Assembly: GCA_019155185.1 (NCBI GenBank) | Contig: CM032817.1 | Coordinates: 8,390,034 to 8,454,033 of the forward strand | DNA length: 64,000 bases | Source of the DNA: Beaufortia kweichowensis | Lineage: Eukaryota > Chordata > Actinopteri > Cypriniformes > Gastromyzontidae | Reading direction: 5' to 3' | Shown: one piece after another, positions 12,695-24,467 of the stretch | How positions within the stretch are numbered: position 1 is the first letter of the stretch | Layout: each line of letters begins with the position of its first letter | Notes under the pieces: generated by a model | The model's input: only the letters and a program-made list of their open reading frames with translations | Told to the model about the DNA's origin: nothing | The model's database searches: none | Made by a program: the position numbers and the translations under genes

Positions 12695-13355
12695 CAAAAA
12701 GTCCTTGATCGTTTTATTTTTTTTCATATCTCTCAAAATTTGTTTCACCAAATCAGTGCAGTACAGGCTAGACACACATACTCACAAACATACATACAGG
12801 TCGCAGCTGTTCGTTTCTTCTATCGTACATGTTTAAGAGCTCCTCACTAAAATAAACAGAGCACAATATACCATCTATCCATTACACACAAAACGTTTTC
12901 ACTGTTAATCATTGTTACAGTCACCATCAGTTGATATCAGGATCCGTTAAGATTTGTCAGAGCTCCAACTGAATGTGTCTGATGTTTGTAGTCCATCAAA
13001 CAGTTTTTTAGTCTGCATCATATCAGTCCATACACTGCCAGTACGGATTAGCAGGAGCTGCCAAATGCGAGGGATCATCACGCACGGCAAGCCAAGGAAT
13101 GTCTTGAATGTTAAAATACACAGACCTCCCAAAAACATCTTGCACCCCTCCATAATGACAAATGGAGAAAAAGACATGAAACATATAAACATGAAAACTT
13201 TGGAGGGCAGTGTGAGCTTGGGAATAACACATTCATCGGCTAAAACATGTAGACACTGAGTGATCCTCTCCACATCTTGGAGAGGTTTTGCAGGCGAGTC
13301 TTTATTAAGGGGGTGGTCATTTTCAGATGTTGGCCTGGACGATGATAACGATCAT
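12695..13355 (-). other. ing3: ing3 3' UTR with candidate polyadenylation signal
   Basis: Runs from the TAA at 13358-13356 to a minus-strand AATAAA at 12718-12713 followed by T-rich (plus: A-rich) sequence. Several short open frames lie here on both strands, but none resembles a known protein. The end point is inferred from the first convincing AATAAA. Confidence 0.45.
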
Positions 13356-16300
13356 TTATTTGTGTCGGCTTCCTCTCCTCTTCATGGCTGCCGTACACTG
13401 TGGGCAGTACCACTTTCCTTTGGGTGCCTCAGTCAAACCCACACAGCCGTAGTGAAACCACTCGATAGGACACTATGGGTGGAGAGATAAGACCAAATTT
13501 AAGAACCAAACCTGATAACTTTACCTATTATCAACAAAGTAATCCCTGCTAATGCTAACTACAGAAAGTGTAAGTTGCATCAAAACTGCATTTAACATCA
13601 ACAGCCAAGTGGAAAAAAAAAAAAACATCATCAGAAAACAAAATGACACTAATTTTAATATAAAACATGCTCTGCTGATCCATAATGACAAGTGCTCTTA
13701 AAGGCTTCGAGATAACCTCGGTCAGCATGAGGGTCTCATCATAAGTGCACAGAGAGCAGAAGAGCTCTTAAAGCGAGCTAGTGTTTGTTCTTTGAAGAGG
13801 AAACACAAATGTATGTCTCTGGAGATGAAGGGATGACTTACATCTTGGTTATCACAGCCGACCATCTCCCCGTACGACACCTGCACAGTAACAGAGAGAG
13901 AAAGACAGAGATGGAGGTTTAGAGACACGCGCACGCATAAACACCTGCAGCTGAGACGCATGTACATGCGCACCTGCAAACAAAGATTCTCTGTGAGTTT
14001 TGTCTTTGATGTATTTTTACAGACACACACACACACAGCTATTTTTGATAGGCTTTTGACAAAAGCAATATAACTTTGAGGACAAATGTATTCAGGGGGA
14101 GACAATTCTTTTGCACTCATACTTAAAACAAAAACTAAGTCGTGCACACACATACACATATTAAAGCGATGCATCTGTAAACCAGCATGAGTTTGTACAG
14201 ACTTGGAGTTATTGGAGTCAAACACTTCGCTCCACTGAACAAGCCTTTGAATTTTCATCAAGAGCTCATGTTAGAACGGCAGGTGGTAAAACCTTTTTTA
14301 TTTTCATATTAATCAGTTTTATGCATGTCATAACCAAATTCATATTTTCACCCACATGATCAACATGAACTGTGTTTGTGAGGTGGGAAAGCAACAGCTG
14401 AGAGCAGTGTACCTGATTGCAGATGCAGTATCGGGGTTCATTGGGGTCATACGTCCAGTCCACCTGACTGCTGGTGTCAGTCTCTGTGACTGTGGTCTGT
14501 ACGAGCTCATGAGCCAGCGCGGAGGATGACGAGCAGGATGACAGAGATGAGGAAGAGGAGGATGAAGAGGATTGATGGTTGGAAGACTTGGTGTTGCCTC
14601 TGCAAAAATAGAGAAAGAACATGATTGTTTTAATATGATAATAATTTTTTTATAAGGTTTAGTTCTTTAAATTTGTTAATAAATTAGGAATCATGAACCA
14701 AAAACATTTAATTAATACTTATATTTAATGCTTATAGTATATTACTGATATAAAAACATAAAAAGGTAGAAATTATCATCAACTATGAATGAATTCTGAA
14801 AAATATTGTTTGTTGTTATTTTACGTTAGCTTTTACATTTAGCACCGAACCTTTTTGCAAACTGCTACCAAAGAAAACATTGTGTCTGCTAAGGGCACGG
14901 AGTAAGTGTGTCTTACTTAGTTTTGCGTCCTGTGCGAGAGTCTGAGCTGTTGCTGGATGTGAGAGGCTGTGTAAGTGTGTTGGCCAAGGCAGAAGACGAA
15001 TAACCGCTGGAGTCCCGGCTCAGAGCAAACTCACGGGCCAAGAAATCGCTGTTCTTAACAGCCTCATAACTGGCCTTCAAACTGGATGTTCTCCGGCCCT
15101 CTTTCATCTGAAACGCACACAGATATTAGGCCACATCCAATCAGGCTTCTAACAACACACAAATACAAAAGCACAAGGCTGATGGAAAGAAGTCCAGCTG
15201 GACACAAAAGATAAAAAAATACAGAACAGAGGGTGTGGATATGATTTCCTTCGAGTCATCCTGTAATATAACAAGGGCCTCTGTGCAGCAAATTCTGAAA
15301 TTAACATGAGCCGAGGGCCACGATAACATAATCTGCCACAATGATAAACAGATCATGTGGAACGATTGTAGGGGAAACACATGAAAGCCCAAGGGGCCAA
15401 AAATAGTAGAAACAGGAAGTGAAGAGGGGTGTACAAACAGATCCAGAATTAGAGAGGAAGGGGGGACGGCGATTTTTACCTGTGCAGTGGCTTGAACTGC
15501 CTGGGCTGCTGCCATGGAAATCGCCCCCGCCCCTGCAGCGGGCCCGGCAGGAAGTGGGCTCAGATTGTATGAGGAAAGCGACTGGGTGGAGTTTACGCTA
15601 TAAACGTTGTTAGTGGAGGATGTGCTGTTTACTCTGCAGCCTGCATCACAAACAAGGTCACAGTTGTTTAACTACTAAATATATTTAATATTGTGTGACA
15701 CTTTAACAACAAATACTGTTTTATTTAATACAAGCATGAGTTTTACCTGGCGTGTTTTCTTTAGAGGCGTCTGACGTCAGTGTGGACAGCAGAGCCTCTG
15801 ATTTAAATTTCTTTTCTGGCACATGTTCAGTAGTGTGGTGGGTTGGTGTGCTGTACTTCCTCTCTGTTGACACAGAGACATGAAAAGGTCAAAGGTGATG
15901 AACAGAAACGTGGGTTCAGACAGATATTCTGAGGGGCGGGACTTACTCTCAACAGTGGCGTGTGAGTGGACGTGGTGATTATTGACAGGTTGGGAGGGGC
16001 TGTCCATCTCAAGTGATCCTGGAAAAAGGCAGAACTGACTTTAGAAATGGTTTGTGATAGAAATTAAATCATCACAGTGTAGTCACATGACGACACAATT
16101 ATTCTCGTCTCATATGGTCTCTCATTTGATTTAAAAACAAATCACAAAATCAGCATAAAACAACACCTTGCTTCAAATCTTTGTATCAACCATTTTTCAT
16201 AGTTTTATTAGTCACTCACGTCTCTCCAGGATCTCTGTGATGCCGGCGTTATCCGCCTCCAACTCCATTTTGAACTTTGCCAACTCCTGATCCAACTTCC

Positions 16301-17853
16301 TCAAATATCGGTCAACCTAAACAAAGACCCCAATACCACCACATCAGCTACTGAGATGCAAAAATCCACATTAAAAGCAACTCTTCCTAAACATGAGTAA
16401 TTTTTAGTCTATCTGTGCTGCCACCTACTGGACTACACCAGCTACTGACACAAACATTATTACAGAAATAATGTTACTCACCAGATCATAAATTTGATTG
16501 GCTAACTGGACTTTTTCATCTGCATCTTCCAAAGCTTTATAGTAGTCCTGATGGACAGAAATAACAATCATCATGTCAATAATGGTGTGTATAGTCCAGT
16601 ACAAATCCACATATCAATGACTCAGAAGTACTGTACCTCCTACAGTTGCTTCAAACCCAAAATAAAACAAGGTATAACTTTTATTATGATTGTTATTGGC
16701 ATGATTAACATTAGTGTGGTTCAGCTGAGGTCCACAACAGTGTTAAAGAAGTCATCCGTTCTTTACCTTTTTAATGATCTCCATCTGCTCTTCTCTCCAT
16801 TCAGGTTTGTTCTTCTTTGCGTTAGTGAAAAACTCATTAACCCGCTGCTCTAGCTGGTCCATAGCATCTGAACAAAGAAACAGGGACATGAGTGTTCAAG
16901 AGTCCAACATATCACTGATATCTACAGTCTGAATGAGTCACTAACCTTCCAATTTAAATATCTTACATTTCCCATAACAGTAATGAAAATAAATGATTTG
17001 TTCTTTCATGCAATAACTGGAAAACGGTCAAATGCGTATATTTGAACAGTAAATACTGCTTAATTGTTAAAAAACAATGTCACAACGAAAAATCTTCAAA
17101 GTCCTCGTTCTTTTCACAAAACAAAAAATAATTTTTACATATGAAACCTGCCACTGATATGTTTGTGTCATTTTTCTTAAGGATGATCCTTAATGTCCAA
17201 GTAATAACTGTAAATATGCTTTTAAGCATTACCTAAATAACAAATTAATAGTTTAAATAACCATCTATAATGCGATTGTCAAGCAATACAGGTATCTCTC
17301 ATTTAAATCAACAGGGACGGTGACAACTTTTCTGTTTTTACTGTACAGTCATCTTGTTGGCATTTATTTAACTTTACATTGCATCCTAATGTACACCCTT
17401 TCCTAATGTGAGTTTGACAGTAATTCCTCTGAACTTCCACACGGTGTGTGTGTGCACATCACATCAGCAGCAGCATCACGCATCCATTCTCATTATGCAT
17501 GCAAATCACACTTCCCACCATCACCAAACCCGTCCACAATTATGTGAACGTTCTTTCCGCATCAGTCAAGGACATACACGATGTTTAATGACAGAAAAGT
17601 GAGTTTGGAGCGCTTTCTTACTCTGCACTTGCAGGTCCATCTCTCTCATTTCCGTAAACCTGTCGCGGAGATCCATGGGTAGCTGCTCGATCACTGCCGG
17701 GGAGAACAACAAGAGGCGTGTTACTGGCTAACGGCTGCGACGCCCTTATACGCCTAAAACAGCTCATTCGAGCATTTAAGCATCATATTATCAACACGAA
17801 CCGTTGAAAGGGTTCTTATACTTACTCTCGAGGTAGTCCTCTAGGTACAGCAT
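13356..17853 (-). CDS. ing3: Inhibitor of growth family member 3, complete (12 coding exons, 415 aa)
   Basis: ING3 is a subunit of the nuclear NuA4/TIP60 histone acetyltransferase complex; its PHD finger reads histone H3 trimethylated at lysine 4. Coding exons (minus): 17853-17826, 17693-17622, 16867-16767, 16547-16482, 16316-16220, 16018-15947, 15863-15747, 15640-15480, 15107-14917, 14599-14413, 13880-13842, 13472-13356. All have GT-AG ends and phases join exactly to 415 codons plus TAA (human 418 aa). The start MLYLEDYLEMIEQLPMDL is the family start. Residues 1-105 form the coiled ING domain (KALEDADEKVQLANQIYDLV). A Ser-rich linker (about 312-326) precedes the PHD finger (about 360-406), with Cys4-His-Cys3 ligands in CIC, GCDNQDC, HYGC and CPQC and the reader tryptophan in EWFH. 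The C-terminus is basic (KRRGSRHK). Introns longer than 300 bases hold no other gene. Confidence 0.97.
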
Positions 17854-18060
17854 CCTGGCGGAGAGCGTATTTCGGACGTTTGGGGGAAAGGGTGTTTCTC
17901 GTCAATATGGCGTCGCAGGCAGCGGAGAACTGAAGGGGAGAAAAAACATGTTGGGTGGGGGAAGGGTTTGCGTCGAGGGCGTGTGATCTGATTGGGCGAC
18001 CAGGGAGTTGGGCGGGGAATGTTTTCGCTTCATGGGATTTGTAGTTTATAATTGAGCAAC
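17854..18060 (-). promoter_or_regulatory. ing3: ing3 promoter: ZNF143-type site, GC box, CCAAT, YY1-type site
   Basis: No TATA box is seen, but housekeeping promoter motifs cluster upstream of the ATG. There is a YY1-like CAATATGGCG at about 17901-17910, an inverted CCAAT (ATTGGGCG) near 17990, a GC box GGGCGGGG near 18010, and CATGGGATTTGTAGTTT at 18031-18047. The reverse complement of the last, AAACTACAAATCCCATG, closely fits the ZNF143/STAF binding consensus. Function is inferred from motif identity and position. Confidence 0.6.
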
Positions 18061-20522
18061 TTGAAAACTCCATCCAAATTGCATAATTTTAATATTTTAC
18101 AAGGTAGTAAAATACATGAAAAATACGACTTAAAAGTTAATTAGGTGAAAAAAGTAAAAACAAAATACGAAATGTTCCCCTAAAATAATTATATATAGAT
18201 AAGGTATACAATGTATAAATAAAAGTGTATAATGAAAATCAAAAATGTGCCTGAAGATTTCATATGCAGTATGCAAAACAATATATGCAATGACAGCTAA
18301 CGGAGAAGCTGTATTTTAATAACAGTATAACAACTTGTCTACTGTTTATATATTGTATAAAGACAATAAAATATTGTATATTTTACTTTTTTCACCATAA
18401 TAATGGCCAGTTCTGTTTAATATTAGACTTCAAACATAATTTATATCATTTTCTTATTAAATTTTATTAATGGATTGTGCATTTAATATCTTGGCACCAA
18501 TTTAGCCCACCTCAAGATTTACAAAAATTTAAAACATTCAGTGACACATCCTCTTAAAATATCACATTTAAATAACATTCAACATGAAAAACACAGTATG
18601 GTAAATGGCATGATGTGACGTAATTGGATCTTCAGGATGCAGACATAAATTTAATATAAATTGTAAATGTTTAAATAACAAAAACCTTTTTATACTCCGA
18701 TCTCTTTTTTTTGCCGAGAACATAACATGCACATTAGCAAACAACTGTTAGATAATGGCTTGTATTGTGTCGATCTAAATATAGTTGAAAGTAATGTGAA
18801 GTGAAAGGTTAGTAAGGCAAAATAGACAAACTTTAAAATTAAAAACAATTCATTCAGAAAACCGCCAAAGTTTGTGATTTAAGGAATTCCTCATTGAATG
18901 GGCTTAAATGGTCCCACAGTGAGTACTGGGAAAAAGACAATTTTTTCTTTGCAAGATGTTTACAGAAAGATTAACGGAGATTAAATACTACAGACTAAGT
19001 CATTATTGTGCTAAAAAAATCTGTCCATTAAAGGAAAACTACAAATAAAATTAAAGTACTAGTTCATACACAAACCAACAATATATTACCCTCTTATTTT
19101 ACATAATACATTTACCACTGGAATTTGCAGAAATGTGTTGAAGTATCCAGTATTAACATGGATGGGGATAACTCGATGTCAAATGTGATTGTATGCAATA
19201 ATGTCAGAGAAGTAACAAATCACCTGAGTTGATAAAATAACTCATAGTTCAAAGTGTGCTTAAAGGGTACATCTTTCATTTACTCACCCATGGCATCACA
19301 GAGCCAGTCTCATCTAGTAATGCTCATTGTCTGGGCAGTATCAGCAGCACCACAAAGCAGGATCTAAAACTAGAAACAGGAGAATAAAGAAATGATAGCA
19401 TAGCAGTCCAATCACAAACTGAGGGGAGAATTAAGTGTTTGGCTAAAGAGAAATCTAAACTGAGTCAAACGCCATTCCCATTGTTGACTGAAGTCTCAAA
19501 TACAAGTCAAGTAAAAAGTACTTTAAAACTTCAGTTTGAAGAACAAGCAAGGTTGCAAAGTCAATTCACAAACAATTACACCTGTTGGTAATTTAGGGGA
19601 ACTGCAAGACAGATCTAAAACAAATCAAACAGGGAAGATATCACAGGAGAAACGACAATACAACAAGAGAAACCACAATACAACAGGAAAAACCCTTGTA
19701 CTATAAAGTAACAACTAACTATTCAAATGAGTAAATTAGATGAACAAACAGTTAAAACTTGACATGTTTGCAGGTCTCATTTTAGCAGGTAGGTGTACAA
19801 CTTCAAGATCATAACTTGAACAGAAGCACTTTTTTAAAGGTTTTATTTATACATTTTAATTACAAGAAACAAGGAAAACAAAAACGGGGAAGGCAACACC
19901 AAATATCCAAAACAATTCATGCAAGCCGACACGAAGACAGTTCTGTGGAACGCCAAGCAAACTGGAAAATGAGATGGCAAAGCATGGCCAGGTGGGAAGA
20001 TGCCAAAAATGCACAATGGTACACTAAAGAAAAACAAAAGTAATGGTCAGATGGAGAGAAAGTGTGAACAGTTGAAAAACAATGCATCGTCTCTGGTGTG
20101 ATTCAGTCTCCAGTAACAGACATGATACACAGAAAAGTGTCAACTGTAGTGACACATGAACAGGCAGAGATCAAACATTAAGATCTCCAGTAACCCAAAT
20201 AATTCAGAGACAGACATTTGAAAACAAACCCAGAACAGCAGTTCATAACAGAAATTGAGTTGGCTCTTTGGTTTAAATATTGTTTTAAAATGAAAGTTGG
20301 GTTTAAAAAAGCCAATCAATCAACACACATGACATGGTCTGAATGCATATACAGCATATGTATTTGCAGTTTACATTTAAGTAACACCCAAACAAAACAG
20401 AAGTCCAAAAAAAAAAAAAAAAAAAAAAAACCTTTAGTATGTGCCCATTTTAGAAGTCCGCAAAGATCCAGATGGAAGCAAAAAAAAAAAACCTGAATCC
20501 CTGGAACCACTGACACCAAATA
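18061..20522. other. ing3-tspan12 intergenic DNA, left part
   Basis: AT-rich, with no conserved protein frame on either strand. A weak trace of the MITE-like left end (AAAGGGTACATCTTTCATTT...) lies around 19263-19295. The words TCTCCAGTAAC repeat at about 20107 and 20181. A run of 24 A lies at 20407-20430. If a minus-strand transcript starts near 22 kb, this is where its downstream exons should be. Confidence 0.4.
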
Positions 20523-20553
20523 AATTACCTGAAAAGGAAAGAGAAAAAGCACA
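20523..20553 (-). promoter_or_regulatory. Candidate recursive (zero-length exon) splice site
   Basis: Read on the minus strand, a long pyrimidine tract CTTTTTCTCTTTCCTTTTCAG is followed at once by GTAATTT. This is the joined acceptor/donor arrangement of recursive splice sites. A perfect branch-point word TACTAAC lies about 60 bases upstream (plus 20597-20603). It counts only if a minus-strand transcript crosses here, which is inferred. Confidence 0.35.
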
Positions 20554-20650
20554 ATTTAGATCTTCAGATGATTGGTGTCAGAAACAAAGTTAACATGTTA
20601 GTACTGCAAGACCAGAGATTCAGCATTTACAGCTTTAAAAAAGACAATCT

Positions 20651-21725
20651 ACTCACCAGGCCCGTGGAAATGACACTGCAGAATGCCAATCATTGGAAAA
20701 GCAGATACTGAATGCATAACCTAAAAAACAAACAGAAACACCTCAATACAGATCTTCAGATGAGTAGTGTCAGTGTAAATGAGGCTGAAGCAGAACTTAC
20801 CAGGCCATTATAAATGAGGCTGAAGCAGAACTTACCAGGCCATAAAATAAAACTGGAGAACTTACCAGGCCTGTGTAAATGAGGCTGAAGCAAAACTCAC
20901 CAGGCCATAAAATGAGCTTGAAGCAGAACTCACAGTACCTGTAGAAGTTAAATTCTGGAAACTCACCAGGCCTGTATAAATGAGGCTGAAGCAGAACTTA
21001 CCAGGCCATGAAATAAAACTGGAGAACTCACCAGGCCATTATAAATGAGGCTGAAGCAGAACTCACCAGGCCATTATAAATGAGGCTGAAGCAGAACTTA
21101 CCAGGCCATGAAATAAAACTGGAGAACTTACCAGGCCATTATAAATGAGGCTGAAGCAGAACTTACCAGGCCATTATAAATGAGGCTGAAGCAGAACTTA
21201 CCAGGCCATTATAAATGAGGCTGAAGCAGAACTTACCAGGCCATGAAATGAGGCTGAAGCAGAACTTACCAGGCCATTATAAATGAGGCTGAAGCAGAAC
21301 TTACCAGGCCATGAAATAAAACTGGAGAACTTACCAGGCCTGTATAAATGAGGCTGAAGCAGAACTTACCAGGCCATAAAATAAAACTTACCAGGCCATA
21401 AAAGGAAAAGGCCATAAAAAGGAGAACTTACCAGGCCTGTATAAAGGCTGAGGCTGCCATTATAAAGGAGGCTGAAGCAGAACTTACCAGGCCATTATAA
21501 ATGAGGCTGAAGCAGAACACGGTGCATGTAGAAATTAAATTGTGGAAACTCACCAGGCCTGTGTAAATGAGGCTGAAGCAAAACTCACCAGGCCATGAAA
21601 TGAGCTTGAAGCAGAACTCACAGTGCATGTAGAAATTAAATTGTGGAAACTCACCAGGCCTGTGTAACTGAAACTGGAGCAGAACTTACCAGGCCTGTGT
21701 AAATGAGGCTAAAGCAGAACTCAAA
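20651..21725 (-). repeat. Tandem array of 35-bp-type units with splice-site-like ends (about 24 copies)
   Basis: The plus-strand word ACCAGGCC recurs about two dozen times, most often in a 35-bp unit: CAGGCCATTATAAATGAGG followed by CTGAAGCAGAACTTAC. Shorter variants (ATGAAATAAAACTGGAGAA type) and longer ones are mixed in. On the minus strand each canonical unit reads acceptor-like TTCTGCTTCAG, 19 nt, then donor-like CTG/GTAAGT or CTG/GTGAGT. The most diverged unit (20651-20681) keeps the 19-nt spacing but has a better acceptor, GGCATTCTGCAG. Flanking words (AGATCTTCAGATGA near 20562 and 20750) are also duplicated. The array does not encode a conserved repeat protein and is not CRISPR. Confidence 0.85.
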
Positions 21726-21862
21726 AGTCCACAAAATCACAAATACATAGCCTTTTCAAAAGGCTGCAAAATTAAAGTCCCCTTTAAATTGAAAGAAGAG
21801 AGATGCAGAATCACACAAAACGCTCCACATAATAAATTAAATATTAAAAACGAACAACTTAC

Positions 21863-22150
21863 CTCATAATATGCACAACTGAATTAAAACCGTTGCTTTC
21901 CTCTCACTTTTGGTAGACGAGTCAAGATTTAATCACACAGTAGTCAGCTGAACCCATCGGCATTAATGCTTCTCTCAGTAACCAAACAAACGAGCAACTG
22001 GACACGCATGACGCAGCGCCTTATAAACACGCCGAAAAAGCGCGAAAGACAATTGAAACCTCCTGCCTTCCGCTCTTATAACCAATCATTATCAGAGGCG
22101 ACCTTTCAGCCAATGAGCTCTCAGTAATACTTAAGTGCGTCATCAGACCT
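21863..22150 (-). promoter_or_regulatory. Promoter and first exon of a putative minus-strand noncoding transcript
   Basis: On the minus strand two inverted CCAAT boxes (plus CCAAT at 22082-22086 and 22110-22114) precede a TATA box GTTTATAAGG (22028-22019). Transcription would then start near 21990, and a perfect donor ATGAG/GTAAGT follows with its exon edge at 21863. The region is CpG-rich relative to its flanks. No long reading frame begins in the predicted exon, so the product looks noncoding. It is divergent from tspan12, about 2.4 kb away. This is inferred wholly from signals, without RNA data. Confidence 0.45.
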
Positions 22151-23157
22151 GATTGTCGTAACAGGTGGAGAGAAAAGAATATCGCTGAATGCAGATCATG
22201 TATATAAATATAGATAAATGTGTGTTCATGAAGGAAGATGTCATATCTGGTGAATGTGTTGCTCACAGTCTGTCCATTAAAGCACGTGACTTTATCAAAG
22301 CAATGCTTATGTAAACTAGTGTTGGGGTCGTCTATATTTACTACTTTTTGTCTTTGTGATCTTGCATATTAAAGCACATCATCATTTATCAAGGCTGCAG
22401 TAATAATCTGCTGCTTATTGCATATTGGATATTTCATCCAATGGCCATTGGAGGGCAGCACTGACTGCAGTTCAGAACGGCAATCGTCCTCAGATCCACC
22501 TCAGACATCTGTAATTTAGTGCTGTTTGTGCAGAAGACGCTTTTGTGAAACATACCACTAGAAATGTGCTTGCGGACAACAATCCAACTCTACAGCTGTC
22601 TCTTCAGAAAGGACCTCAGCTTGACCCTCAGTGTTTACTGCAGACAGTTATAATTTGCTGCAGTCGCGGTGGGAAAGGCTTTTGTAAAATAATGCATTAA
22701 AATCTTTCCTTGCAAAAACAAAATTAGCCTACCACACAGCTGTTGAGAGTTTTGCAAAATGACATTTCATCTCAGCTCTTTATTTAGATTTAAAAATGTG
22801 CTTCGAATCATAAACGGGAAGCATGATTTCTCTGATGCCAGTTTCACAAATCTGTATGTATCGAAGCTATTTCTGGTTTTATTTTTATATTTTATCTCCT
22901 GGTTCTATATTTGTACACTTTATCAAATAATATCAGTCAGATGATAGGATGCTCTAAATATAACTATGCAGACTTTATTAGATGTCAAAGTCTGGACACA
23001 TCTTAATGAATTTATGCTTCTTATTATAAAAGTTTTTGTTTAGGGTTTGCTTGAAATTTGTTTTGTAGACATGTTCACATTTCTGTTTAGAGTTTTAATA
23101 AAAAACAAATAAATTGTAAGAGCAGATACCAAAACACAACTGTTTATAAACATATTT
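22151..23157. other. Intergenic DNA with no gene seen
   Basis: AT-rich. It contains a perfect 14-bp palindrome CCAATGGCCATTGG (22438-22451) and a minus-strand AATAAA near 22975-22980. No convincing frame. Confidence 0.4.
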
Positions 23158-23257
23158 TCAGATAAAAAACATCCCAGACAATAGCAGATTGTGACAGTCT
23201 GACCTCTTCACCCCTGAATACTGTTTATCGCAGGCAGGGATCTGGACAAGTTCCAGT

Positions 23258-23400
23258 ATTTTGTATAATAAGGGACCATGCAAGGGGCGGGGCTTAGTGA
23301 CACAGAAGTCATTTCTGATTGGTCGGGTACGCTGAGGTCTGCATAATAATTCTCCTTTGACGTCTTCATGCATGGAGTTTTTGTTCATCTTGTTCATTGT
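23258..23400. promoter_or_regulatory. Promoter-like motif cluster upstream of tspan12
   Basis: In 140 bases there is a GC box GGGGCGGGGC (about 23284), an inverted CCAAT (TGATTGGTC, about 23318), a CRE-like TTGACGTC (about 23357) and an octamer-like TGCATAAT. This sits about 1.2 kb before the tspan12 ATG. It may be the promoter of an upstream noncoding tspan12 exon, of a divergent transcript, or an enhancer. Confidence 0.35.
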
Positions 23401-23439
23401 ATCTTTTTTGCCTGGCAAAACAACAGGTTAAAGAAATTA

Positions 23440-24012
23440 TTATGTGATACGCCTCCATGCTGAAAAGAGAATACAAACTTTAATAATTTTCATTACAAAT
23501 ACCTTCTTGCAGTAGTATTTAATAGTGGTCAGTTGGTATCCCACTAATAAAACCAAACGCATTTCCAGTAAAGAACCACAGAGATCATTATAGTTATATT
23601 CAATTAAAACTAAACAGTTCCCATTGTGGCCATTAAATGCGTTAGATGATTTAAGATCATTGGATATGAAATTCAAAGGGTTTTTGTTAGAGATTGTAAA
23701 GCTTTTAAATGTGTCCGAGTCTAGGATCTGGCTGTCTGAGCCTTCATGCGACCCCTGGAGGAAGACCGCTTCATGCCCTAGGATGAGTGCTAGTAGTAGG
23801 GATGGATGTAATGACCTAATCTTTGCCTTTAGGACCCGGAGGAACCGCTGCTCCGGATGACACTGAGTAGAGAGAGCGCGTTTAGAGTGAAAGTAACTGC
23901 ATGTATAAGTTAAACGCAACACTTGTGGAAAGGCGAGGTATAGACAGTTGGCACTGAATAGACTACATGACGCCCGGAATGACAGCGGCAGTAAATGGAT
24001 CCCAGTGAACAC
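23440..24012 (-). other. Unusually long open frame (190 codons), no known family
   Basis: ATG at 24012-24010, stop at 23440-23442. The protein is rich in Leu, Ser, Asn and Lys, with no recognised domain and no clear signal peptide, though a few hydrophobic patches appear. A pyrimidine tract ending CTCTTTTCAG near its end, and another ending TTTGCCAG just beyond, resemble acceptors. An adjacent minus frame (23418-23158, 86 codons) follows. It may be chance, or part of a transcript divergent from tspan12. I do not claim a gene. Confidence 0.2.
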
Positions 24013-24467
24013 GCCCGACTGTTGCGCGCGGCTCCGTTATGATTATGAATGTTATTTTACATTGCAGGCGCATTTAAGATGTCCTGCAACTTTATCCCGC
24101 ACAAAACATAAGGATAAACTTTGATGTTGTGGAGTGCTTTTCAAACTTTTTAGAGATTTTTTGGAGGATTTTTTGTCTGCGAAGTGTCCCGAGTGATTTG
24201 GATTAAGTTCATCACCCTTGAGCACGAGGAAAACGGCTGTTTTATTTATTTATTTTACTGGTAATTTTTACGTACAAATGCTTTCGTAAACCTCCACGGA
24301 TATTTACAGCATTATTTTAGCAAGACATTCTGTATGCGCGCTGAATGTGCACATGGAGATGTGAAATGGTATGCTTGAAAAAAAACACATTCCTCTGCCA
24401 AATTATTTTTTACACTGTATGAAATTTATACATTTCTTTATGCTTTATGACAATTTTATAGCGGATT

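Noticed and set aside
13722..14261. 179-codon minus-strand open frame within ing3
   Set aside because: It runs through intron sequence; only exon 11 (VSYGEMVGCDNQD) inside it is real coding DNA.
20651..21725. CRISPR-like array
   Set aside because: Units are contiguous with no unique spacers, and the genome is vertebrate. It is a tandem repeat.
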